This document shows positions 1 through 11,189 of a stretch of 64,000 nt of DNA, one piece after another. The translations under genes were made by a program, and so were the position numbers. Numbering within the stretch: the stretch's first letter is position 1; each line of letters opens with the position of its first letter. Under the pieces are notes generated by a model. The model ran no database searches and was not told the origin of the DNA. It saw only the letters and a list, made by a program, of their open reading frames with translations. The stretch is taken from contig JASANC010003487.1 in assembly GCA_030248135.1 (NCBI GenBank), forward strand, positions 124,001-188,000, written 5' to 3'. The DNA is from Theristus sp. LFF4_11. Its lineage: Eukaryota; Nematoda; Chromadorea; Monhysterida; Xyalidae.

Positions 1-193
1 CATGAGCAGTTCTCAACGCTGATTGGTTGGTCATCACGTCATGTTGCATATATTATCCAGATGGACTACAAAGTGTCAAGCAAGGCGATGTAGCACGACC
101 CTCGATGTCGTTTCATCACCAACGAACAGCCACACCCAGCCGTCTGCTGCTCCACAAAGGTGCACAAACGCATTCCGTGCCCAACGTTTCCAG

Positions 194-3100
194 CGTCTCG
201 AAACGCGACAAGAGATGGCGAGCGCGCGCGAGGGTCGCCAGAACAGTGAACTGCTCGAGAAGAAAGCGGCAGAGTTGCAGCGGACGGAAATGCACGCGAC
301 AGCGGACGCTCTGGACGCCGAACGACAGTGGCGCCTGGCCGAGCAGCGGTTGGTGTTGGAAAGTGGTTTTTTTTCTGGTTTGATTTTTGGAAACTTTGAA
401 CTTTTTGAAAATAATGGTAAAATGAATTCTGATGGTCTTGTTTTGTTACAAAAAAACGGGAAACACCTTTTCCAGACGCACTTTTTCGCATGACTTTATT
501 GATTTATCGCCAACAGTCTCATCCCACCAAACACACAGGCCGACATGCACAAGTATCTGTGCCAGTGTGTTTGGTTGTTGAGCACAGCACAACGTTGCAG
601 TGTGCCCGAGTGCATGGTTGCCGGACCAGGGCTGTGCGCGCGCACAATTGGTACTGTGACTACACCCAGATACCGTAAATTCAGAAACAGCTCCATGAAG
701 CGAACGAGGAAAAGTTTTTTTTCAAATTATTTTTTTTCAGATGCACTCAACTGAAGATACGCGTGCGCGAGCTGCACGACACCAATCAACGTGCACAACA
801 GCAAGCGTCTGTGGTCTATAATGAGCGGATGCAACAGCAGCAGCGGTTGATTCAGTTGAACGTTGGTGGCGTTTCGTATTTGAGCACGCCTTGTTATACA
901 CATGCCTGTGTGCCTGTGGTGAACCGAGGTGCGTACGGTACACCTCTCGGTGCTTTGCGGCAGCTGTGCACCACCGGCACGGTTCACCACAGCGTTGCAC
1001 CAGCAGGATATGGTTGTTGTTCTTTGTTGATTGGCATTGCGCACCAATTTCACGTCAGCCAGACTGCATGTGATTCAAGCTTTTTTTTGGAAAACCTGTG
1101 GAACGCCACTGGACACTGGTGCACATGTGCCCTGTTGTTATTTGAATGAACTGTGAACTATGTAACATTCAGTTTTTCAGACGGGTTTTTGATTAGGATT
1201 GCTAAGAAAAATACAGGAAAGAAGATCTTTTTTGCTAAGAATACCGGTTTTATTTTCCATGCCAATCAGGTTTCTGTTTGCTATTGCCCTTTTCCAGTCA
1301 CTAATCGCGCAAAACAGCGACGTCGAGGCGAATCGAAAAAAGATCGAAGCTGATATCGACCGGCTTGAACGCGAGCGCACCGCGACTGAAACGAAACACC
1401 GACAACTGAAAGAAGAAATGGAGAAACTGAGGTGTGGTGATTGGTGCTTTGCAGCTGAGAAGTGCTTTGCAACATGATTGTCAAAAGCATTTGCTGGGCA
1501 GGACATCGAGATGCACCCTCAAACGTTGCCAATCGTATGTGCCACCACACTGATTGGTTCTATCGGCGTGATACGGCCAATTAGCACGTTCATAAATTTG
1601 TAAAAATGAAGCAAGTGATATCCACCTATGATGCTGGTACTTCGTGCTAAGACCACCTACAGTATCCTTACCGTAACTAGTGCGTACATCAATTTTCCAG
1701 GGACGCAGTGAAACACCGCGAAGTTCGAAAACGCCAGTTGTTGGACAACGAGAAGCTGCTGGATTGCGAGCAGCGACTGCGACTGTTGAAGCGTGACATC
1801 GAACGGGTGCAAGCGGAGATGGGCGATGTGAACGTGGAACAGTTGGATGGGCGGCGGTGTAAATTGAGGTCGGTGGGGGGGGGATGATGATGATGCAGGT
1901 TTGTGTGCTGGTTGCTGATTGGCTCAGACTGAGTTCGGGAGTTTTATCGAACGTGAATCAATACTGTTTGGTTGTGGTGGCTTTTGAATTGCTTGATCAG
2001 CTTCAAGCGAACATGGGCGATGTGAACGTGGAGCAGTTGGATGGAATTTTGCTCTTCGGAGTCAGTAGAACAGTAAAACAAGACACATTTGCGGTATTTT
2101 AGTGCTGCCAGCAGGCGTTTGGGGCAGTTTCTAGGCGCCTGTTGGTTGTCAGACACCTAAACATTTGATTTCATCTGTCAAAAGACGTTTTGGAAAAACT
2201 TCGATTGGTGTACCTAGGTGCTGATTGGGTGTAATAGATTTAGTATATTATTGCATTTGTCGTGTTTCTGAATAGTTTGTTCAATTGGCAAGTCAGTACG
2301 CATGCTTTGATTGGAGAAATACACTTCGAAGAGGTGTACGGAATAGCCGATTGAACATGGCAGCTTTTTTCAGGGGAGTTGAAAAAAAAAGGATTTTTTT
2401 ATTCGAAATGTACAAGCTAAAGTCTTCACACAACACAGCCTGGAAATCGGGAACAATGCATCAGCCGTTTTGCCGATCCATATGCACGCCGTTGAGTCGC
2501 AGAATTTAACAGAAAACAACAATAATAAAATCGTGGTTTGTTTTCCGTTTAGAGACGAAATCGCGGCGATCGAACGAACGCAGCATCGCGCGGACGGGCG
2601 CCGCCAGGAGCTCGCGGACACCGTGGAGCAGCTGCACGAGAAGCTCGCCAAGGAGGACATGCGCGATGCACGCCAGAAGTACAGGCACGCGCTGATTGAC
2701 TGCGACTCGCTGAAGGCCGCCAGTGAGGTGAGTGAGGGAGTTGTCACCGCTCGTGTGGCCTGGCTGCAGAGACAGAATGAGCGAATCTGCGTTCTAGTCA
2801 CCGCGCTCGGGGCCTGGTTGATTCTTTGCTTGATTGATTGATTGATTGACCTGTAGTTGATTGTTTGTTGTTGTTTTTGGGATGTTTCGGTGATGTTTTT
2901 AGCCAGGGCTAACCCAGAGAAGCGTACAGAACGCCATTGAGTAGGGCGCCCATCGAATTTTCTCTGTCTTTAAGTGCCTATACAACCCTCGGCAGGGCTC
3001 GATCGCCCGAGCGCACAGACTGTAGTCTAACGCACTACCACCAGACCACGAGCGGTGACAAATTTGTTTGATTCTTTGATTGATTGATTGACCTGTAGGT

Positions 3101-4538
3101 GATTGTTTGATTTGTTAGTTGATTCTTTAAATGATGGCGCATTTATTGGTTGATTTGATTGATTGATTCACCGTTTCATGCAGGATCTGAAAAAGTACAG
3201 CCAAGTGCTTGACGACGCGATCATGCACTATCACTCGTCGAAAATGGAAGAAATCAACAGTCGACTGCAGTATTATTGGCAGGTTCGATATTGTTTCCGA
3301 TTTTCGGCTTTATTTCGCCGTAATGAGTCCAACCATCTTCTGTATTTGTGTTGACAGCGGACCGAAATGCAGAAGACTTCTTTACAATTTGGTTGTTTTT
3401 TTACTGAAACTACATTTTATAAACAAAAAAGCTTTTTTCTCCGACAGGCGATCTACAAAGAGTCGGACATCGACACGATTTTCATCGAAACCATGGCTGA
3501 GGACACGAAAAGTCGCACGACCGACAAGCGAAAACAGTACAACTATCGACTGGTGATGCGCGTTAACGGGCACGAGCTGGACATGCGAGCGAGATGCTCG
3601 GCCGGGCAAAAGGTAATCAAGTGGCAGAGGGTGGATTTGGGCAAATGGGGCAGGGGTTGATTTTGGCAAAACGTAAACGGTGGGGCTGGGGTGAGATGAC
3701 ATCGGAAAAAACCGGTTTTGTGAATGAAAAAAACAAGGCGATCAAAGGGAAACACAAAGCTGTGCAAGAGGCCGAACAATTTCTTGGGGCAAAGCGTAAA
3801 TGATGGGTTGGAAGCGGCAGAGTTTATTTAGATCAATTTCTAATTTCCGCACATTTTCAGTGCTTGAAAACTTCTCACCATCAATGCGCCTTGAGCGATG
3901 TTTGTTTTTTTTCAAAAACCCTTGACCGACCTGGGCTAAAAATTCCTTAACAAAGAAAAATTACCCAAAAAACTACAATAAAAAACCACCCAAACCGTAT
4001 TTCCGCCGCATCGCGCAGGTGCTCGCGTGCATTCTCGTGCGTATCGCGTTGGCCGACGTGTTCTGCGTGAACTGCGGCATGCTCGCATTGGACGAACCGA
4101 CGACGAATCTCGACGGCGGCAAAGTGCAACAGTTGGCCGAAGCGCTCGGGCAACTGATAGCGGAGCGTCAGGCGCAGGACAACTTCCAGCTGGTCATCAT
4201 CACGCACGACGAGCACTTTGTCAGTCAGCTCATGTACCTCGAGAAGCCGGAGCAGATCTTTGTGTGCGTTTCACGTTTTCGTCGTTGCATTCGGTGTTTT
4301 TTTTTAGGTTGTGCGTTTTTCGAGGTGCTGTGAGCTGTTTGGAAATTTGGTGCCTTGAGAAACTACAGATGAATCCTGTCCTATTAGGGTTTTACTTCAC
4401 CTTTTTCTATATTTTAGTTTTGTTTTATTTCTCGTTTCAAACATTTGTATCTACTCTTGTTTCAGTGTGCAAAAGAACGATCGTGGGTTCTCACGAATTA
4501 CTGAACGACGTATCGGCTTGGAAGACCCGTTTCACTGA
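194..4538 (+). CDS. RAD50: RAD50 DNA repair ATPase, 3' part (C-terminal coiled coil and ATPase lobe)
   Basis: RAD50 is the SMC-like ATPase of the MRE11-RAD50-NBS1 complex, which tethers and processes DNA double-strand breaks in the nucleus. Nine exons join in frame: 194-348, 741-861, 1298-1431, 1701-1868, 2553-2727, 3184-3282, 3448-3612, 4019-4263 and 4466-4538. They give about 444 residues ending in TGA. The first five exons are charged heptad-like coiled coil. 3184-3282 holds DDAIMHYHSSKMEEIN, typical of the region just before the C-terminal ATPase lobe. 3448-3612 ends with the signature motif CSAGQK, and 4019-4263 carries Walker B LALDEPTTNLD and the switch motif VIITHDEHFV. The short last exon encodes the basic tail ending GLEDPFH. 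The Walker A lobe and zinc hook (CxxC) must lie upstream of the window. Most donors are non-consensus (GTTGGT, GTCGGT). Identity is near certain; small exon edges are inferred from phase. Confidence 0.95.
526..585. repeat. Copy of GT/CA-rich palindromic repeat family
   Basis: CAAACACACAGGC is followed by a short spacer and its inverted partner TGCCAGTGTGTTTGG. Better copies of the same arrangement occur at about 6838-6908, 8996-9095, 15600-15685, 19675-19735, 28030-28095 and 42902-43005. It lies in a RAD50 intron. Confidence 0.5.
2004..2044 (+). pseudogene. Relict partial copy of a RAD50 coiled-coil exon inside the next intron
   Basis: These 41 bases match exon sequence 1810-1850 at 38 of 41 positions by eye (both include GGGCGATGTGAACGTGG and CAGTTGGATGG). 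The copy lies 194 bp downstream, in the intron following the parent exon. The flanks are only weakly alike and no usable donor follows, so it reads as a decayed tandem duplication rather than an alternative exon. Confidence 0.75.
2901..3058 (-). repeat. tRNA-derived SINE (minus strand)
   Basis: Read on the minus strand from 3058, the sequence has a tRNA-like head with an A box (TGGTGGTAGTGCGTTAG) and, about 30 bases later, a B-box-like GGGCGATCGAGCCC. An unrelated tail of about 80 bases follows. The head does not fold into a complete functional tRNA. The insert is flanked on both sides by similar TTGATTGATTGACCTGTAG-containing sequence (about 2819-2864 and 3069-3112). Confidence 0.6.
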
Positions 4539-4556
4539 TTGCAAAAACTGATTGAA

Positions 4557-4562
4557 ATTAAA
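4557..4562 (+). terminator. Candidate polyadenylation signal of RAD50 (ATTAAA)
   Basis: ATTAAA occurs 19 bases after the RAD50 stop codon. A canonical AATAAA at 4952-4957 would give a 3' UTR of about 0.4 kb and is the alternative. Which one is used cannot be seen from sequence. Confidence 0.4.
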
Positions 4563-4951
4563 AATATTGTTTTGTTGTTGTTGCTCATTTCGAGTCTTTT
4601 TGGGCAACAAACACAGCACTGGTCAAGTTTTGTTATTGTTCATTGGGTTGATCGTTGTCTTATTTGGAGTCCCGTGTAACCTTCCGGTTTGAACCTGCCG
4701 TTTTGTGTTGTGGTGCTTTTTTGTTTTTGTTCTTGTTTTTGTTGTTTGAAAACCGTTTTTTTCATGAAAATTGATTTTCTTGAAAGTCTCCCGATTGATT
4801 CTTGTCATTTAGTGCCTCGCAATTTTTGCTGTGTTGTTTTTTGATCTCTGAACAGTGAATTCGATTTGCTTAATCTGACGTTTTTTTGACATTCCTGATT
4901 GTTGATTCGTTGACACGAAAAAACTGCCATCCTTTTGCTATTGCGATGCTG

Positions 4952-4957
4952 AATAAA
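4952..4957 (+). terminator. Candidate polyadenylation signal of RAD50 (AATAAA)
   Basis: Canonical AATAAA within an A-rich run, 414 bases past the RAD50 stop and before the RPP25-like gene. It is the first perfect hexamer after the stop. Confidence 0.45.
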
Positions 4958-5021
4958 AAAAAACTTGAGACTTTGATGGGAATTGATTGACTTTTGAAGA
5001 GAGCGTTTTCCACAACGCTAG

Positions 5022-5088
5022 TGGCATTCATGAAGCAGTATTTCGTGACCGCGCAGCTTCGGCCACTACATACTGCTTCATGAATGGC
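5022..5088. repeat. Hairpin repeat copy (GGCATTCATGAAGCAGTA arms)
   Basis: Left arm 5022-5040 and right arm 5070-5088 are near-perfect inverted repeats (TGGCATTCATGAAGCAGTA with TACTGCTTCATGAATGGCC) around a 29-base loop. The family recurs at 16340-16377 (half), 39084-39173, 39358-39541 and 63663-63802. It lies between RAD50 and the RPP25-like gene. It has no coding capacity and is probably a non-autonomous palindromic element. Confidence 0.75.
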
Positions 5089-5296
5089 CCGTAATGTTTC
5101 AGAAATATCACTTCATGTTCTTGCGTTTTGTTTGTTTTTGATCGTTGACCCTTCCATGACCCATTCATCAATTCACAAACAGAAACTGGCTGCTTTTGTG
5201 AATTTATCACGCTGATTAACCTCGTGTCATGATTGGTCGCATCAAACCAGCCGGTTTTGATTTGATTTTGTTTAAGGCGTGTTTAGCAATTAGTTT

Positions 5297-5432
5297 TTTT
5301 GTGCGTACGCACGGACACGACACGTAAAAAATAGCCACGCGATTTAGAAATCGTGTCGTGTGTGCTATCTTAATGCATCACGGACACGATTAGTTTGCGT
5401 ACGGGATTTAGAACGACGTTTGTGCGTACGGA
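5297..5432. repeat. Cluster of inverted repeats (GTGCGTACG / ACACGACACG) upstream of the RPP25-like gene
   Basis: GTGCGTACG occurs near 5301 and again near 5422. ACACGACACG near 5313 pairs perfectly with CGTGTCGTGT near 5352, and GGACACGA(T/C) recurs at about 5383. The cluster lies about 150-290 bases before the proposed start codon. Function is unknown; it could be promoter-proximal structure or another small palindromic repeat. Confidence 0.5.
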
Positions 5433-5570
5433 CGAAAAACTAAATGGTGTTTCCGCCTTTATCGACTTCACACAGAACTGTGAATTGTGGAGATGGTTCA
5501 CAAAAGAGTTGGCAAAAAAACCGAAGAAACCTCGTGTTTTTTTTCCCTGAAAACCCACGGTGCCAATTTT

Positions 5571-5573
5571 CAG
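5571..5573 (+). promoter_or_regulatory. Splice acceptor 10 bases upstream of the RPP25-like ATG
   Basis: ATTTTCAG followed ten bases later by the start ATG at 5584 is a good acceptor in the 5' untranslated region. It would fit either a 5' UTR intron or a spliced-leader acceptor. No donor was convincingly identified upstream. Confidence 0.45.
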
Positions 5574-5583
5574 AGATCCATTG

Positions 5584-7259
5584 ATGGACAACTACTGTCT
5601 GCACGAGCAAGCCGGCGAAACAGAAGAGCCTGCGCTGCCGTTCAGCGCCACGGAAATGCGAAATGCGGAGACACTGGTGATCGTGAAAGTCAGAACGGGC
5701 ACGCAGATTGCGAACATCAACCGATTTGCTGAGAGATCGATCACGGTAAAATGGTGGGAAAGTTTCGGAGACGAGAAAGGTATTGATTTCTCGGTAACTC
5801 CGATTTTGTTGCATTGATTTTCGCACGCTTGTTCACGCATTTTGTGCGATTGTGAATTTGCGAGAAAATGAAGGGGTGGTCGACGTCGCACAGCCACCCC
5901 CACCAGACCCGGGACAGACTAGAATTGCCTGGCATGCACCCCTCTGACTGAAAGTGTGTGCACAACCAACCAATCACCTAGTTATATAATATTAGCCAGA
6001 TGGACTACTGTTGCACTTCATGCCATGAACACACGAACGAAATGGTTTTCGTTTTTTGGGTCATCCGTGCTGAGTGGTTCGTCCCTGAGTTTTCAGGTGA
6101 ACGGGCACCGGCAGGTCGTCTACTGCGGCGCTGGCGCTGCGTGCTCAAAGGTGATTTCGGCGGTTGAGGTGTTCAAACGGAACTTCAATAAAACAGAGAC
6201 GCCGTTGCATCAAGTGACACGAGTGAAGTATCGCAGGTTTGACAAAAAAAATCATAATTGTTGTTTGGAATTGACTGGGAAGTTGATTGAAACTGAAGGT
6301 GCATTCATGAGCTTATAGAAAACGTATAGCTAGTACTGAAATGTTGTATTTTCGTGAATGCAAGACAGGATCACTTTATAGCTCAGCCATGTTGTCACCC
6401 GATTGTTGGCGCTATTTTTCCACGAGCACTCGTGCATTCACTAGCCATGCGTTGCTGAACTCAATTTCATGAATGCGTCGTCCTATAAAATTGAAAAAAT
6501 TGAATCAATACAAAATTTCAGGTTACAAGACACGTGGAAACCAAATGACGCTGCGCTTGACACGCACGTGGATTTTTTTTGTTTTTTGGTTTTTTATTGT
6601 TTAGTCTTTCTTACTTTTTCTTCCGTTTTCAGTCTACTGGTAAACCGTGACATCCCGTGCATCTACATCCTGCTGTCGTTGGACGAAATTGACAACACGG
6701 TGCCTGGGTAAGTTGAAAAAAAATGATAAAACGTCATTTAAAAAAACGTAATGAAAGTGAATCGATTTATGAAAGTAATGAATGGTAGTCTTTGTCGACA
6801 CGTTTTCATGTGCTTGTTACTGATGTTGGAAAGTCACGCATATCAAAAACAAACAAACAAACACACAGGCATAATCGTGCGTGTGTGTGCCTGTGTGTTT
6901 GTTTGTGACTATGCATCTGTTACGGAGTGATTGGTCTTCAAGAAAGTAACTGCCTTGTGTCGAGCTGGCTGGTTGGAAACTTGATTTCGTGTGCACTCGT
7001 TTGACACTTGAACGTGCCTGAATCAAACTGAACAGAACAGAAGAGTCTATGTTTCAGTTATCAAGCTGCTGATGCTTCCAATAATGACCGACTCCAATCA
7101 ACAACCTCGAAAAGCGTCGATAGTTCAAAGGCAACACGACGAAAGTGGAACGACAAAACCAACAACAAGGGAGAGTCACGATGGAGACGTCAAAAAAAGC
7201 CGGATAAAGGCGCAAAGACGGAAAAAGAGCAAAATAGGGGGCAGAAGAAAGTGGAGTGA
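5584..7259 (+). CDS. RPP25: RPP25/RPP25L-like Alba-domain protein (RNase P/MRP subunit p25)
   Basis: Rpp25 proteins bind RNA with Rpp20 in RNase P and RNase MRP, the nuclear enzymes for tRNA 5' and rRNA processing. Five exons: 5584-5745, 6097-6236, 6522-6563, 6633-6707 and 7058-7259. They give about 206 residues. The start MDNY resembles the family's short N-terminus. The Alba core is clear: VRTGTQIANI, then VVYCGAGAACSKVISAVEVFKR, with LHQVTRVKYR, DTWKP, ILLSLDEID and the conserved GYQ at the start of the last exon. The tail is Lys/Arg-rich (about 60 residues). Exon 3 keeps frame and the family spacing only if its donor is GC (GCACGT at 6564), since the GT at 6568 shifts frame into exon 4. 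The gene starts 1,045 bases after RAD50 on the same strand. Family is confident; p25 versus p25-like cannot be separated. Confidence 0.88.
6838..6908. repeat. GT/CA-rich palindromic repeat copy
   Basis: CAAACAAACACACAGGC (left) and GCCTGTGTGTTTGTTTG (right) are perfect inverted arms around a spacer of about 20 bases. It lies in the last intron of the RPP25-like gene. It is one of the cleanest copies of the family. Confidence 0.7.
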
Positions 7260-7330
7260 CAAAAAATGATTTTTTTTTAGATTTTTATCGATTTGAATGC
7301 TACTTTGCTTTGTGAATTTGTCGTAATCAT

Positions 7331-7336
7331 AATAAA
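7331..7336 (+). terminator. Polyadenylation signal of the RPP25-like gene
   Basis: AATAAA lies 72 bases after the stop codon of the RPP25-like gene, a normal spacing for a compact 3' UTR. Confidence 0.6.
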
Positions 7337-8995
7337 AATTACTGGAAATTGTTCTTGGCGTCGTTTTTTCTGTCATCTTTCAGTGTTTCGTGTTTTTTCT
7401 TTTCCCGAACACTGTGGCATGTTCCGCACGCCTTATTTTGTTCAACTTTTTTTACAATTTTTCGTTCTTTTTCAATCTATTTTTTGCATCAATCCTTCAC
7501 ATGCAACTTACTGGTTGGCTGAGCTAGCTCGAATGGATTGGTTGAGCTGGTATGCTGCAGCCTGCATCTGATTTTTTTCGTTTCAGGTTTTAGTTGTTTT
7601 CACAATTTTCAGTTGTTTTCACGCGCGCAAATTTTTAGCGTAGCGCTACTGTGGAATTCACATTGATTAAGCGAGATTAGGCGCATTCGTGCATTCCGCA
7701 GAAATACCAAGCTGAATGAAACTGGTTTCTGTTAATCGATGCGAATGCTTTTCAACAAGTTTGAGTCGCTTTTTTCTTGCCACCCACCAACATTTGTCTG
7801 TTTCTCGTGAATTATTTCACTACAAAGAACAGAACTGCTTAGTTTTGCTTCGTGCCAAGAGAAATGGTTTTGTCGCTGTGTTTACAACCAACTCGCAAGA
7901 CTCAATTCAAATCTGACCAATCAGCTGGCTGCGTGAGAGAGCGTTTGATAGGGCTGAATTTGGCTGAAGAACCTTTGCAACAAAAAATTATTGAGTGGAA
8001 CAGTTTTTTTGGTTGGCAGAGATTTGTTGGCGTTTCATTCTTGATTGTTCAGTTTTTTATTGAAGATTTTTCAAATGAAATTGTTCGTTCATTGGCGTTA
8101 AAACACTGTTTCCACCAGTCAGCTTTCGAAAATACGAGTGTAGTCAAGATTTTTAAACGAGTTTTTCTGGTCGATCGTATTGTTTTCACCGGTCGTTCAC
8201 ACTACAGAATTTTTTTTGCAGTTTTGTCTGATTGATCGATTGAGTATCTGTCAGAAAACTGTCGGTAGCTCATAATTTTTTTGTCAAAAACATAAACTCC
8301 ACTCTCAAGTGCGGGAGTTCACATAAACGTACATTGCTGTAACAACAATATCAAAATGGGCGAAAAAATGTGCATTTCTCGGTTGATGTGAGTGCAAGTG
8401 CGATTTTTGTTTGCATTTTAAAGGAGAGAACAGAAAAAAACGTCGTCCAACACCAGACGAGCAGTTCGTTGAGCTTGTTTACACGAATTTCAATCGGATA
8501 CGCTTGTTTTTTTGAACAAAAACATTTTTTATTGAGACATTTGTTTTTTGTGCGATATTGGATTGTCGGATATTTTTTTCTGTTTTTTTTAAATTTCAAT
8601 TGTCGTTTCTGTTTTTGAGAAATTTTCTGCGTTTTCCTGCATTCAAAACTTCGTGACCAGCTTAGTAAACGATTGTGCTTTTCTACGTGTTTGTCAACTG
8701 TCATTGAATTGAACTTTTCGATTTCAGTTGTTTTCGTATTTTGTAATATATGTGTGATGTGATTGTTTTCAAATGTTTGTCACCTTTTCATATGGTGTTA
8801 CAACACCGTTTATCCTGTTATTCGTTTTTTCCGTCAAAAATTCAGCAGACAAAGACTTTTTTTGTCAACAACCAGAAACGCTCTTTTTCCCAACTGCTGA
8901 ATTGTTACTCAACTGGATTCAGCTGATCTGCATGGCTGTTTTGAACGTTTTTAATCTCTTTTGACAGTTTCTTTGACTCAGTAATGATGCACGGT

Positions 8996-9095
8996 CACAA
9001 ACAAACACACAGGCTCGCGTGGTGACAGATGCGCGATATTTCAGCAGCACGCGTGTCACCGTGTGTGTGTGCCTGTGTGTTTGTTTGTTGACTGA
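8996..9095. repeat. GT/CA-rich palindromic repeat copy
   Basis: CACAAACAAACACACAGGC and GCCTGTGTGTTTGTTTG form inverted arms. The similarity extends outward, with the flank CACTGTGTTGTGAACAGAG resembling flanks of the copies at 28 kb and 43 kb, so the whole element may be about 150 bp. Confidence 0.65.
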
Positions 9096-11036
9096 GCCAC
9101 ATCACTGTGTTGTGAACAGAGAGCACGGTCTTCAGACTTGGACTTTACAAACAAAAAAAGAGGCAGAGGAGGTTGTCATTTGGTTCATAACCGCATTTAC
9201 GATTGCATTGCAGCAATAGAAAACCATCAACGTTCGTTGATGTTTATTCTTTTATTTCTGTCTCGTTTCTTGTTGTTCAGTAAAATACCTTTTTTTCTTG
9301 TGTACCAATGTTTTTATGTTTCGGTTATCTAACGTTTTATGTTCGATTGATTGTATAATTTTGCGCATTTATTGTCTATTATTTCTTATTCAATATGTTG
9401 GACTGTTTTTCTATCCATCACGAAGTTGTTTTTGGGGGTATTTTTGGATTTTTCTTATGGTTCCCGCCCTTCTGGTTTGAGGCAAAAGGGGAGTGGGCAA
9501 AATGGTATAATAGTGACTCTTCTCTTTTGTGGGAAGGGAGGGGCCCCGGCGGGGTATTTTTTGTCAAGTTTTTCTCTCTGTCACGCTTTCATTTTTTCAC
9601 CATGGTCTGAATCGTAAATGGTGTCATGTGAATATGAAAAAAAAATTCCACGTTTGGTAAAGTTACCCGCATTATGCACTTTTGTTTATTTTAGTGCACG
9701 GTTTTCCGTTTTTCCTTCGCTGTTAGTTCAACATAATTTTTGTGTATGAAGGGTGTAAAGTTTTTCTTTCACTCCTTTCACTGCACGCACACTGTTTACA
9801 CGGTTGTATGTTTTTCTTTTTACTGATTTGCATCAAAAGCATATCACCACACGCATTGCAAATGTGCTAAAACCTTGTCTGTAATGCGTGATGCATTTGA
9901 AATTGGACGTCTGGAGTACTGATTGGCTGTGTCAAACTGCAACACGGCCAATCAGCTCGTTTGAATTCAAAAAACTTGTTTGCATGAAAAAATGCAGCGT
10001 GCTTGTGCCTTTTTTATCAATTACGTGCATCGTTATGTACTGTTTTGTAACCGACAGTCCCTTTTCAACCAAACATATCAGATTTTTTTATTTTATCTCA
10101 TAATGATCACATGCATGTTTTCGCGGGGCAAAACTGTACAATAGCAATAGCATGTATTTTTTGGTGATTTTTTCAACGTTTTTTTACTGTCAAAAGTTCG
10201 CAGTTGTCGACAAAAGCCAAGGTGCAGTAACGGACTATGATTTGCATTATTTACGCGAAAAAAGTAAGTTTCGCTGTTATTGTGTCGTTTTTGTGCGCTT
10301 ATTTCATGTGTTGTGTTTCACTTTTGATTGTTTCTTCTACAGTGGGCTCATAAAAATTTTTGCCCGGAAAGTAGGTGACGAGACTAACAGTAATTTCTCG
10401 CTGTTTTTGATTGCTCTTTCTATCTCTCTTGATTTTGCATTGTTGGTTCAGTGTCAGTCTCTCTGATAGGTTGTGAAACTATAACGTCTTTACTGTTTTG
10501 TCCCGTTTTGCGTGTTTCATTAAAATTTATTCTGCTCACATTTTTCAAAGATATTTATGAGCGATTGTGGTGTTGTACCTGTGCTGTCTACATATATATT
10601 TTTAGATGTTTTGACCTTTTTGGTCAGCTTTGAATTGTTTTGTTTTTAGCACAGAGTGGAATGTTGTTTTTGTGTTATATCTGCGTAATTATTCGCTGAG
10701 TGATTGACAGTTTTTGAATGCAGGCCTGCTTGTTTGCCACTTCCGTAAGAGTCAATCAGCGTGCCCGATTCAAACTGTCAAACTCACAATTTGCCATGTT
10801 AGGATTGAGGGCTTGACTGGTTGACTTTGGCTGCACGCTGCACCCGTCAGGTAGTGAATGTTAGCTTGCAATGGGCTGATAGGTTGGCTTACGGTTTGTT
10901 TCTAAAAACCTCACAGGGGATCGGTACCTTCTTTTTTCTGAGTTCTTTGAGTGGAAGCTTTTGAAACAGCAAAAGGAGGCAGCTAATCGGTTCACCTAAT
11001 GTGAGTCTACCATGATAATGATAATTGTTTTTTTTT

Positions 11037-11039
11037 CAG
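11037..11039 (+). promoter_or_regulatory. Candidate 5' UTR splice acceptor of the RhoGAP gene
   Basis: A run of ten T followed by CAG precedes the RhoGAP start codon by about 150 bases. It would open a 5' UTR part of the first coding exon, by cis-splicing or trans-splicing. No upstream donor was identified. Confidence 0.4.
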
Positions 11040-11189
11040 GTAAAAGCGACGTTATATATTCCATAAATGAACGCATTCTTATCATAGACACTGCACATCA
11101 CCCTGCAACTTTACACCTGCACTGAAAAAAGTCCAAATTCAATCAAATTGTGAAGATCCACGACCAGGAATCAGTGGGCCGGGAAAAAA

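Larger units (their letters stand above)
7340..11039. other. Intergenic stretch between the RPP25-like and RhoGAP genes
   Basis: No convincing coding exon was seen on either strand. The open frames are short, T-rich and lack family similarity. It holds a GT/CA-rich palindrome at about 8996-9095, an inverted CCAAT pair at about 9920-9955, and further CCAATCA sites near 10750. A small GC-rich patch at about 9480-9560 is unexplained. Confidence 0.6.

Noticed and set aside
2060..2066. Use of the 2004-2044 RAD50 copy as an alternative exon
   Set aside because: The nearest downstream GT (GTCAGT) would add out-of-place residues, and the copy covers only part of the parent exon.
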